Assembly: GCA_021846605.1 (NCBI GenBank)
Contig: JAJZWQ010000144.1
Span: 1 to 7,756, forward strand
Length of the DNA stretch: 7,756 nucleotides
Direction of reading: 5' to 3'
DNA from: Bacillota bacterium
GTDB taxonomy: Bacteria > Bacillota_E > RBS10-35 > JAJYVN01
Below are positions 1-6,700 of the stretch, one piece after another. The translations under genes were made by a program, and so were the position numbers. Below the pieces are notes generated by a model that searched no databases, was not told the DNA's origin, and saw nothing but the letters and a program-made list of their open reading frames with translations. Within the stretch, counting starts at the first letter, position 1; each line of letters opens with the position of its first letter.

Positions 1-615
1 CCGAGCGCGGCCGAAGGGCGCCGGCCGGTGCGCGGCCAGGCGGCCCCGGGCGCGCAGGGCGTCGATGTAGGTGTCGGGGAGGCCGTCGCAGCCGACCAGG
101 CAGACCACCTGGGCTCGCCCCTCGCGCAGCAGCCCGAGCGCCTCGGGCAGTCCGCCGCTGCCGCCCAGGGCGGCGCCGGGGCCCCTCAGGCCGTGGGCCA
201 TACAGACGTGCCCCAGGGCGGCGTTGCCGACGGTGTTGGCAAAGCGCATGGGGCTGGCCCCACCCGGTCCCGCATCGGCGAGGTCGCGCAGGAACTGCAA
301 GCCCATGGTCAAGGGGCCGATCGCGGAGGAGAACACGGCGCCGGACGCCTCAGGGTGGGGGAGCGGGCGCAGGCCCGCATCGGCCAGGGCCATGCCAGCC
401 ACCACGGCGGCCAAGCGCCCGACGCGGTCGGCACGCCGGGCCTGGACGGCGCTCATCCAATCGCCGACGGCCGGTTCAGCGAGGGTCGCCGCCCGCAGGC
501 CCCCACCCGGGCGCCGCCAGGGCTGCCAGAGGGCGTCGAGATCTGGAGCGGGTGCGCCCCAGACGTCCCCCTCGGCACCTGTCCCCGAGATCAGCGCGAC
601 GCCGCTGATGACCAC
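1..615 (-). CDS. Beta-ketoacyl-ACP synthase-like protein lacking the active-site cysteine (N-terminal part, runs off window)
   Basis: I translated this frame from the reverse strand. It is open from GTG at 615 to the window edge (205 codons). The start VISGVALISGTG (residues 2-13) matches the first strand of FabF-type ketosynthases. Residues 91-157 carry further thiolase-fold landmarks: a GAVFSSAIGPLTMG segment, SPMRFANTVGNAALGH (the usual SPxxFxNTVxNAAAGH), then a GLRGPGAAL strand. A helix and the AQVVCLVGCDG strand follow. Normally the catalytic Cys sits just after the GP strand, in an ACxSG-type elbow. Here that stretch reads GGSGG (151-155), and there is no Cys between 139 and 171. Family knowledge says such homologues act as chain-length factors or in non-condensing roles, usually beside an active ketosynthase; the His-His half lies outside the window. 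The GTG start gives the expected N-terminus but lies about 20 nt from its Shine-Dalgarno. An in-frame ACG at 627 is better spaced but noncanonical, and an in-frame TGA lies at 634-636. Confidence 0.85.
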   Translation of the reverse strand, partial: MVISGVALISGTGAEGDVWGAPAPDLDALWQPWRRPGGGLRAATLAEPAVGDWMSAVQARRADRVGRLAAVVAGMALADAGLRPLPHPEASGAVFSSAIGPLTMGLQFLRDLADAGPGGASPMRFANTVGNAALGHVCMAHGLRGPGAALGGSGGLPEALGLLREGRAQVVCLVGCDGLPDTYIDALRARGRLAAHRPAPFGRAR

Positions 616-633
616 CGCGGGTACCGTGCGGGC

Positions 634-643
634 TCACCTCCCT
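634..643 (-). promoter_or_regulatory. Shine-Dalgarno for the ketosynthase-like gene, oddly spaced
   Basis: On the reverse strand this reads AGGGAGGTGA, a strong anti-16S match. It is about 20 nt upstream of the GTG at 615, which is too far for normal initiation. It is 9 nt from the in-frame ACG at 627-625. Either initiation uses the rare ACG, or the GTG is used with poor spacing. The motif overlaps the in-frame TGA at 634-636, which limits how far upstream the gene can begin. Confidence 0.55.
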
Positions 644-681
644 GTGGCCGGCGGGGGGGCACCCCCTGCTCTCGCGACAGG

Positions 682-710
682 AAGATACAGCAAGCCCCGT
701 CCCCTGACAA
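682..710 (-). promoter_or_regulatory. Sigma70-like promoter for the leftward ketosynthase-like gene
   Basis: On the reverse strand TTGTCA (710-705, 5 of 6 matches to the -35 consensus) is followed by exactly 17 bp and then TATCTT (687-682, 4 of 6 matches to the -10). Transcription would begin near 675. That leaves an untranslated leader of about 50-60 nt containing the Shine-Dalgarno. The hexamers stand out in a GC-rich background and point at the right gene. This is a sequence match only. Confidence 0.5.
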
Positions 711-868
711 CTGGTGGGGCGGCCGCCCGCGCCCGGCCGCCTCCACACAGCTGTGCCAGTCGGGAGTGCGACCAGACGGCCAGTGGCGACGACGACAGGA
801 GCTTCCGGCATCGGACAGCGAATGGCGCAGGCCGATGGTCCCCGGACGGGGCCCCGGAGGTGGTGGCC

Positions 869-1402
869 ATGGACGGATTCGCCTTCTGCGCGCGATGGCT
901 GTTGGGGCTCCTCTTCGCCTCGGGGGCGGCCGAACGCCTCTTGCGGCCAGCGCCGTTGCGCGCGGCGCTGGACCGCTTCGGGCTCTTCGGGGAAGCCGGT
1001 CGCCGGCTGGCCGTGGTGGCGATCCCGCTCTGGGAGGGGGCCCTGGGTGCCCTGCTGCTGGGTGGGGTGCTGCCCCGGGTCGTTCTGGGGCTCGCCGGAC
1101 TGACCTGGGGTGTCTATGCCGGGATCGTCTGGCGACGCCTGGCGTTGGGCGAGGCCGGGAGTGAGTGCGGCTGCGGCGGGGTGCTGGCTACCGGCACCGT
1201 CAGCGGCGGCCTGGTCGCCCGCAACGGGATCCTGGCCGCCCTGGCCCTTGTCGTGGCGCTCACCCACTGGGGACCCCTCCCCGTCGCCGCGCGCCTTCCC
1301 GCCGCCCTGACGGTCATCGGCCTGACGGCCAGCGGTTGGGTCTGGGCCACCGCCGGGCGGACCCTGGCGCCCGCCACTGCCCCTACCCCGACATCCGACT
1401 GA
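869..1402 (+). CDS. MauE-like (DoxX-type) membrane protein
   Basis: 177 residues, mostly hydrophobic, with about five predicted membrane segments near residues 5-20, 47-64, 70-88, 116-132 and 143-161. The diagnostic feature is Cys100-Gly-Cys102-Gly-Gly, followed 15 residues later by ARNGILAALAL. This matches the MauE pattern of a CxCFG-type motif at a membrane boundary followed by an R-N-x-hydrophobic helix. MauE is an inner-membrane protein needed for maturation of methylamine dehydrogenase, thought to work with MauD in forming disulfides in the small subunit; related proteins occur outside that pathway. ATG 869 is chosen because GGAGG (856-860) is 8 nt upstream and the helical sequence begins there. 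The frame is open further upstream, but that translation is low-complexity. The next gene starts 15 nt after this stop, so the two probably form an operon. The exact substrate is unknown. The alternative is a generic DoxX-family protein. Confidence 0.8.
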   Translation: MDGFAFCARWLLGLLFASGAAERLLRPAPLRAALDRFGLFGEAGRRLAVVAIPLWEGALGALLLGGVLPRVVLGLAGLTWGVYAGIVWRRLALGEAGSECGCGGVLATGTVSGGLVARNGILAALALVVALTHWGPLPVAARLPAALTVIGLTASGWVWATAGRTLAPATAPTPTSD

Positions 1403-1417
1403 TGGGAGGCGACGTCC

Positions 1418-1966
1418 GTGCCGCTGGGCGCATGGTGGCTTGCCTCGTACCTGAGCCTGTGGGGGCTGGTTCTGAGCATCGCGGGCTGCGTCGTCTGGAT
1501 GCTGCGGCGCCCGTCCACGCGCCCCACCGCAGCCGCCGCGCAGCCCGAGCCGGCTGCCCCCCCGATCGGTCCGGTCCCCGGGGAGCGCTTATGGGACGGC
1601 CTGGGCGTGCCCCCCCAGTTCCTGCGCTTGCAGCCCGGCCACGGGCTCTTGGCCCTCTTTGTCTCCCGGGGCTGCCCGCACTGCCAGGCACTGACGGCCG
1701 CGATCGCTGAGCTCGACGGGCTCCCCGGCGTGGGACTGGCCGTGTTCAGCCGCGACGAGATCACTCCCGACGACCCGCATCTGGAGTCCCTGCGGCGCCA
1801 CGCCGTGCCCTACTTTGCCGAGCCTGCCGCGTTCGAGCGCTTCCACATCCGTTCGGTCCCCCTGGCCGTCTGGTGCGACGCCACCGGCACCGTGCTGGCC
1901 ACCCAGCGGGGGGGGGACATCGCCGCCCTCCGGGCCTTGGTCACTGCTCCCCCGAGCGGCGCCTGA
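1418..1966 (+). CDS. MauD-like membrane-anchored thioredoxin-fold protein (CPHC)
   Basis: 182 residues. An N-terminal membrane anchor (about residues 5-29, followed by Arg-Arg) leads into a Pro/Ala-rich linker (33-55) and then a thioredoxin-like domain. The active site is Cys86-Pro-His-Cys89, preceded by the strand LLALFVSRG. The cis-proline loop is SVPLAVW (Pro148). The fold would face the periplasm or outer side of the membrane. CPHC is the DsbA-type dipeptide and usually marks an oxidising or isomerising thiol protein. Together with the preceding MauE-like gene this matches the mauE-mauD arrangement. The start is GTG at 1418, supported by GGAGG (1405-1409) at 8 nt spacing and by the membrane helix beginning immediately. 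A run of nine G (1908-1916) encodes Arg164-Gly165-Gly166 near the C-terminus, where slippage would truncate or extend the protein. The alternative is a general TlpA/ResA-like thiol protein. Confidence 0.82.
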   Translation: MPLGAWWLASYLSLWGLVLSIAGCVVWMLRRPSTRPTAAAAQPEPAAPPIGPVPGERLWDGLGVPPQFLRLQPGHGLLALFVSRGCPHCQALTAAIAELDGLPGVGLAVFSRDEITPDDPHLESLRRHAVPYFAEPAAFERFHIRSVPLAVWCDATGTVLATQRGGDIAALRALVTAPPSGA

Positions 1967-1972
1967 CCCCGG

Positions 1973-2002
1973 CTTATATCGCACTCTGATCCACACTGTC
2001 AA
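1973..2002 (-). promoter_or_regulatory. Possible leftward promoter antisense to the MauD-like gene
   Basis: On the reverse strand there is a perfect TTGACA (2002-1997), an 18-bp spacer and TATAAG (1978-1973, 5 of 6). It would transcribe leftward into the 3' end of the MauD-like gene, where no leftward gene is seen. The match is good for such a GC-rich sequence, but this is a relatively AT-rich island and it could be chance. Confidence 0.3.
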
Positions 2003-2094
2003 TCGGCATTGGTGCGCTGATAGTCAGTAAACACGCCATGTTCGTCGTGTCCATTTGGGAAGGAGAGTCGCACTTGGGACCGAACTGCTGTGAC

Positions 2095-2122
2095 GCCTGG
2101 GCATCGGATCCAGGGCCCAGGC
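2095..2122 (+). promoter_or_regulatory. Leader hairpin with an alternative pairing
   Basis: GCCTGGGC (2095-2102) and GCCCAGGC (2115-2122) form a perfect 8-bp stem around a 12-nt loop. CCTGG (2096-2100) can instead pair with CCAGG (2110-2114), so the two pairings exclude each other. The element lies just upstream of the Shine-Dalgarno at 2144. It could modulate translation or simply be a stable leader stem. No riboswitch class is recognised. Confidence 0.35.
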
Positions 2123-2143
2123 ACGCGCCACAGGATGTAGCAC

Positions 2144-2153
2144 GGAGGAGGGG
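2144..2153 (+). promoter_or_regulatory. Shine-Dalgarno that fixes a TTG start
   Basis: GGAGGAGGGG ends 8 nt before TTG 2162. This is the strongest initiation signal in the leader. It supports the rare TTG codon as the true start of the glycine-rich gene rather than a later ATG. Confidence 0.75.
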
Positions 2154-2161
2154 CTTCACGG

Positions 2162-3643
2162 TTGAACGGCGATCAGGCGGGACAGTTCCTGGCGATGGCC
2201 CGGGCGTTGGGGCACGACACGGAAGCGCTTGGCGGCGGGGAGGGTTACCGGACGCGCCTGCGCTTGGAGAGCCTGGAGCAGGCCCGGGCGCTGGTCCAGG
2301 TCCCGGAGGAGGTGCGGGCCCAAAGGGCCGAGGTCTTCGCCACTTCCCAGGCCTGCCAAGACGAGACGTTCTGGCAGAGATTCGACAAGGCCATGGCCTA
2401 CGTGTTCGGCGCGGGGGAGCTCACCGCGGCTGACCGGTTCTTCTGCGACCGGCTGTTCCCCATGGACATCGAGGCGGTCTCCCTGCCGGACAAGGTGCTC
2501 CAGCCCAACGAGGTGTGGGACCTGGGCACGTCGACCGCTCCGGTGATCGTCAATCTTGGCACGCTCACCATGATGCCGGGGTCGCGCATCGTCATTCGCA
2601 ACACGGTCCTCCGCTTCAGCTGCCAGACGCTAGTCCGGCAGACGAGCGCGGGTGTGGCCGGCATCGAGTTCCCGCGCGCGGCCGCCCCCCATTTTGACTA
2701 CCAGTCGGGCAACTACGACATCGGCATCTTTGGCCTCAATCCCGACCAGTATCGCTGGCTGCAGGTGGCCACGGGCACCTACGCCCCCGGGCTCAACTCC
2801 GGGCAGGTCACGCCCGAGTTGGTCAACGCCTTTGCCGCCGCCTCGCTGCCCCTGACCACCAACGCCCGCGTGTCCGTCCTCAGCCCCGACCACGCCTGGC
2901 GGATCGTGGACGCCAGCTATGGCCGGACATACAGCCTGGTGGTCGACCCCGGAGACGCGGGCCAGATCGACGTCTTCCAGCTCGCCATGGAGGGGAGCGC
3001 GGGGGGCGCGGGCGGCGCGGGCGGACCGGGCACCGACGGCACCTGCACCTGCTCGGGCTCGGAGCCGGGCAACGGCGGTACCACCGGGGGCATGGGCTCC
3101 GGTGGGGCCCTGGGGGGCGCCGGCGTAGCCGGCCCGCACGGACTGCCGGGCCTGCGGGCCGATATCGAGATCGGTGACCTGCAGGGGAACCTGGTGATCA
3201 TGACCCGCGGCGGCGACGGCGCCCAGGGAGGCCGCGGGGGCCCCGGCGGACCGGGTGGCAAGGGCGGCAAGGGCGGCTACGGGTCCCGCTGCGCCGCTAC
3301 CTGCGATGACGGGGGGAGCGGCGGCACCGGCGGGGACGGGGGCCAGGGCGGCAGCGGCGGCCAGGGCGGCAATGGCGCGGACGCCTTCGATATCTTCGTC
3401 ACGGTGCCTCCCGCCCAGAAGGCCCAGGTTACACCGGTCGCCCTCGCCAGCAACGCCGGCTTGGCCGGGCCTGGCGGGTCCGGTGGCGGCGCTGGCGCCG
3501 GTGGCGACGCCGGGGGCGCGGCCATGTATTGCCACGGCGGATCCCAGGGGTCCGAGGGCAAGCCCGGCAGCAGCGGTTCTGCCGGGAAGGCCGGCGACCA
3601 CGGCGGACTGGCGGGCCGGATCATCATCAACGGCCAGGGATAG
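2162..3643 (+). CDS. Glycine-rich (Gly-Gly-X) protein with helical head and beta-rich middle
   Basis: 493 residues; I recognise no named family. Residues 1-105 look helical and charged. Residues 110-275 are beta-rich, including a helix-like stack from about 118 to 158 with alternating short strands such as VIVNLGTLTMMPGSRIVIRN, as in beta-solenoid or adhesin domains. From about 279 the protein becomes collagen-like in composition: Gly-Gly-X blocks at 279-330, 349-375, 383-406, 433-455 and 459-485. Two beta-strand segments interrupt them (332-347 and 407-429), and the protein ends in a strand, GRIIING. Regular Gly-Gly-X blocks between strands suggest packed polyglycine-II helices, as known in phage tail-tip adhesins and snow flea antifreeze protein; this is an inference. 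Cysteines cluster in the glycine-rich part: CTC (295-297), CAATC (377-381) and Cys457. There is no signal peptide or membrane segment, so any export would be non-classical. A role as surface, adhesion or partner protein of the downstream Rhs-like protein is plausible from order alone. Confidence 0.8.
   Translation: MNGDQAGQFLAMARALGHDTEALGGGEGYRTRLRLESLEQARALVQVPEEVRAQRAEVFATSQACQDETFWQRFDKAMAYVFGAGELTAADRFFCDRLFPMDIEAVSLPDKVLQPNEVWDLGTSTAPVIVNLGTLTMMPGSRIVIRNTVLRFSCQTLVRQTSAGVAGIEFPRAAAPHFDYQSGNYDIGIFGLNPDQYRWLQVATGTYAPGLNSGQVTPELVNAFAAASLPLTTNARVSVLSPDHAWRIVDASYGRTYSLVVDPGDAGQIDVFQLAMEGSAGGAGGAGGPGTDGTCTCSGSEPGNGGTTGGMGSGGALGGAGVAGPHGLPGLRADIEIGDLQGNLVIMTRGGDGAQGGRGGPGGPGGKGGKGGYGSRCAATCDDGGSGGTGGDGGQGGSGGQGGNGADAFDIFVTVPPAQKAQVTPVALASNAGLAGPGGSGGGAGAGGDAGGAAMYCHGGSQGSEGKPGSSGSAGKAGDHGGLAGRIIINGQG
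2996..3616 (+). repeat. Gly-Gly-X coding repeats, including an 18-nt tandem pair
   Basis: The DNA for the glycine-rich tail is made of degenerate GGC/GGN-rich triplet-phase repeats. The clearest unit is an 18-nt tandem pair at 3341-3358 and 3359-3376 that differs at two bases. A 9-nt tandem GGCAAGGGC pair lies at 3257-3274. All units are multiples of three, so gain or loss would keep the frame and change tail length. This suggests growth by internal duplication. Confidence 0.7.
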
Positions 3644-3668
3644 CATCCGCGAATCGCATCCACGCCAA

Positions 3669-3706
3669 GGCAGATCCAAGGTGCCCCCGGGCACCTTGGA
3701 TCTGCC
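3669..3706. terminator. Perfect 18-bp inverted repeat, terminator or attenuator hairpin
   Basis: An 18-base arm (3669-3686) is exactly complementary to 3689-3706 around a two-base centre (in RNA the loop would open slightly more). It lies 25 nt after the stop of the glycine-rich gene and 32 nt before the next start. No run of T follows, so it is not a classic intrinsic terminator. High-GC bacteria often use such U-less hairpins, and it could also protect the 3' end or dampen read-through into the Rhs-like gene. Confidence 0.75.
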
Positions 3707-3738
3707 CCTTGCGCCCTACCGTCACAGGAGGTGTGCCG

Positions 3739-6700
3739 ATGTCCCTTGACGCTTCGGCCAACAGCACCACGGTCGGTGAACAGACCGCGGTTCCCACTCT
3801 GCGCCTGCTGCAACTCGACCAGGAGGCGGCAGAGCACCTGCGCGGCAGCGTCAACCTCTTCCACGGCGACGTGCTGCTGCCAGTGGAACTGGTCTCCCTG
3901 CGGGGACGGGGGGAGTTGGAGGCGTCGGTGTCTCTGACCTACCAGAGCAACGTCCGGGACCTCGTGAACACCTGGAACATGGAGGCTCCGACCGGTCTGG
4001 CCGGGGTGGGCTGGTCGATGTCCCACGACATGATCGTGCGGGGCTTTCAGGGCACGGTCGCGCCCCAGGAGGTCTACTACCTGGGGACCAGCGACGGCAG
4101 CACCATCCGCTTGCACTGCGTCGAGCAGACCCCCGACACCTGGCGCTTTGAGGCCGAGGCGTACGCCTTCCAGGAGATCGTCTATGACCGGGCCGCCGAC
4201 CTCTGGCGGGTGACCGATCGCAACGGCGGGGTGCGGGAGTACGGCAGTGGGGTCGGGGGCCGGCAGAACCTGCTCAAGTGGGGCGGGGCCCAGGGCAACT
4301 GGACGGACAGCACCATCCAGCCCGGGGCCACCCCTTTCACCCTGGCCTGGAATCTCTCGGCCATCCGCAACCTGTGGGGGGACGAGATTCGCTTCGAGTA
4401 CCTCAGCGATCAACAGGCCATCGGGGGGGGGACCGCCACCTACACGCACGCCTGCTACCTCCAGCGCATCCTGGACCCCGGCGGGCGTGTGGTGACCTTC
4501 CAGTACGGGGATAAGCTCTATACCGACGCGGTCAAGGAGTACCAGCCCCCGCACGTCAACCCCGGGGGGACGGGCATCCTCGCCTACCAGGACCGCTACC
4601 CCACGCGCTTCCTGGAGGGGATCCGCGTCACCCAGGACCTGGGGGGGACCCCCCAGACGGTGGGACAGGTGCGTCTGCTCTACTCCCTGGACAACTTCTC
4701 CGACGTCCCGGGCGATGCCGTGTATATGACCAAGCGCTACCTGCGGGCGGTGTGTACCGTCACCGCCCAGGGCGAACTCTCGCCGGCCCTCCGCTTCGAC
4801 TACTACACGGGCAGCGAGTCCCTCCCCCAAGACCAGCTCTACCGGGGAGCGCTGAAGGCGGTGACCATGCCCCAGGGCCTGGTCGCCCGCTACCACTTCA
4901 CCCAGACGCCGATGCCCGGCAGCCAGCGCGACCGCACCCTACGCCGCGATGAGATCGGCCCAGGGGCCCCGCGGCTCTTCTTTGGACCGACCTACATCGT
5001 GGTCGCCTGCTACAGCCCCTCCCCAAGCCGCCAGCTGACCATCAACGTCTTTGACTGGAACGGCTCCTGGGTGGGCTCGCAGCCGCTCGCCCAGCCGTTG
5101 GCCGGGGAGTTGGAGCTGGACAGCCTGCAGGTGGGAACCGGCGAGGACTGGTTTCTCTTGTCTGGTCAGACGACCGGGGCCCCCACCGGCCCCCAAGTGC
5201 TGGCGTACGCGGTGCGCCGCCGCTTCGGCCGCTTTGGGGACTGGGACGCCGTGTCCCTGGAGATGCCCCAGTTGCCGGCAGGATCGACGGCCTACTCGGT
5301 CGCTGCGGGCCGCAACTTCGTGGCCGCCGCCGCCGGCGACACGCGCGAGGTCTACCGCTACGTCTGGGATCGGCGCCAGGAAATCTGGGTTCCCCGCCAC
5401 TACACCGCGCCTGCGGGCGGCGAGTTCGTCCTGCGCGGCCACGGAGACGATCTGGCGGTGTGCCAGTACCAGCCGCGCGTGGGCCAGGCCGTCCTGAGCC
5501 TGCAGCGCCTGGACCCCGCCAGCCTGCAGTGGCGGGAGGCGCAGCTGAGCACGGCGGCGCCCATCGTCTGGTCCACCGACCTGCCAAAGCTCTCCTGGAC
5601 GATGTCCGACGGGTTTGCCGTCGCCACCTACATCACGGGCCGCGACGGGCAGCGCAACACGGTGGACTACGCCACCGCCACCTACCGCTGGGATCAGGGC
5701 CTGACCAATGTGCGGCGCAAGGAGTATCGCTACGCCGGCATCCCCGCCGATACGATCGTGCCGTTCTTTGCCTCCACCGCCACCGCGAGCCTGGTGGGTA
5801 ACGCCAACCACATCGCGCGCTTTGACGGCACGGACTGGGTCGAGCGGGACCTGGGGACGTTCAGCGGACAGGAGATTGTGCGTTTTGCCTACGGGGACGA
5901 CCTGGCCATCGCCTCGGACGCCAAACGCACGCAGGCGGTGGCCTACGACCCCTACCAGGACCAGATCGTCCCGCTGCCCCCCCTGAGCGCCGCCGACGGC
6001 CCGATCCAACCGACGATCTCCGGTCGGTTTGTGACCATGCGCGGTGCGATCTTCTTCCGCGATCCCGACGGCACGCTGCGGCGGGTCGGCTCGCTGGGGA
6101 GTGGGGCCAATCAGGTGGCCAACCACCCTGGCTTCATCGCCTACGGGGACCCCGATGGCGGCTCCTTCGTCTACCTGGTGCGCAACGGGCGGCTCTCCGG
6201 CCTGGCCCAGCGCCTGTCTGGGCGGATGTTCCCCCAGGCCAGCGGGCCCGGCACCGCCCTGGGCGGCGCGGGTATGCTGGCCGATTTCACCGGCAACTCC
6301 CTGAACACGGCGCAGTCCATCACGCTCTACCGGGTCCTGGGGGACGGCTTCACTGGGCCGATCCCCGACTTCGCGGTGACCCAGTTGGAACTGGACGACG
6401 GGATGTCTGCCCCGCGCTGGACGCAGTACCGCTACCTGGGGGACGGCACCACGGGGCCCTTTGGCCTCTCCAGCCAGTACTCGGAGGTCGAGGCGGGGGC
6501 CTGGGACCCCCAGGCCCCCGGCAGCCGGCCCTTTGGGACCACCCGGTCCGAGTTCTACAACGGACTGGTCCCCGCCGGCGCTCCCGGCACCGCCCCCTAC
6601 ACCCCCCTGGACGGCCTCCTGCGCCAGAAGACGCTGCTGAACGGCACCGGCCAGCCGGTCGCGGTCGAAACGTACGACTGGGAGGTCGCGCGCCAGATCC

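Larger units (their letters stand above)
616..868. other. Divergent intergenic region between the ketosynthase-like gene and the MauE-like gene
   Basis: About 250 bp with no convincing gene. Its left half holds the leader, Shine-Dalgarno and promoter of the leftward gene. A run of seven G at 653-659 is followed closely by five C, giving a short GC-only hairpin in that leader. I see no clear -35/-10 pair for the rightward MauE-like gene, although its Shine-Dalgarno is clear. The open frames crossing this stretch have low-complexity Arg/Ala/Pro/Gly translations and I regard them as chance. Confidence 0.6.
1967..2161 (+). other. Intergenic leader upstream of the glycine-rich gene
   Basis: 195 bp between the MauD-like stop and the TTG start at 2162. 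The first 100 bases are noticeably less GC-rich than the genes, as expected for a promoter region, but I cannot fix a convincing rightward -35/-10 pair. A second Shine-Dalgarno-like stretch, GGAAGGAGA (2058-2066), sits 7 nt before TTG 2074. That frame runs to 2433, overlapping the next gene out of phase, with a low-complexity translation. I do not call it a gene. Confidence 0.5.

Noticed and set aside
71..868. Upstream extension of the MauE-like frame
   Set aside because: The frame is open but the translation is low-complexity, lies antisense to the ketosynthase-like gene, and precedes the clear Shine-Dalgarno and ATG at 869.
634..870. A 78-codon reverse-strand frame whose stop overlaps the ketosynthase Shine-Dalgarno
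   Set aside because: Coupled translation would be attractive, but it lacks a clear ribosome-binding site, has Arg/Ala/Gly-rich composition and begins upstream of the best leftward promoter.
28..1164. A 378-codon forward open frame over the ketosynthase-like gene
   Set aside because: It is opposite to the frame with clear ketosynthase motifs, and its translation is low-complexity Gly/Ala/Arg/Pro.
2038..2433. A 131-codon forward frame beginning in the leader
   Set aside because: Most of it overlaps the glycine-rich gene out of phase, and its translation becomes Gly/Pro/Arg low complexity. Only the leader part with TTG 2074 is kept as a weak regulatory idea.
2996..3616. True collagen or a mycobacterial PE_PGRS protein
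   Set aside because: Few prolines occupy Gly-X-Y positions and there is no PE domain at the N-terminus. The resemblance is in glycine content only.
3669..3706. Inverted repeat as an insertion-sequence end or single CRISPR-like repeat
   Set aside because: No transposase, target duplication or second copy is visible in the window.
3277..4896. A 539-codon reverse-strand open frame spanning two forward genes
   Set aside because: It crosses the intergenic inverted repeat and the starts of real genes, has no recognisable motif, and ends in Pro-rich low complexity mirroring the glycine-rich gene.
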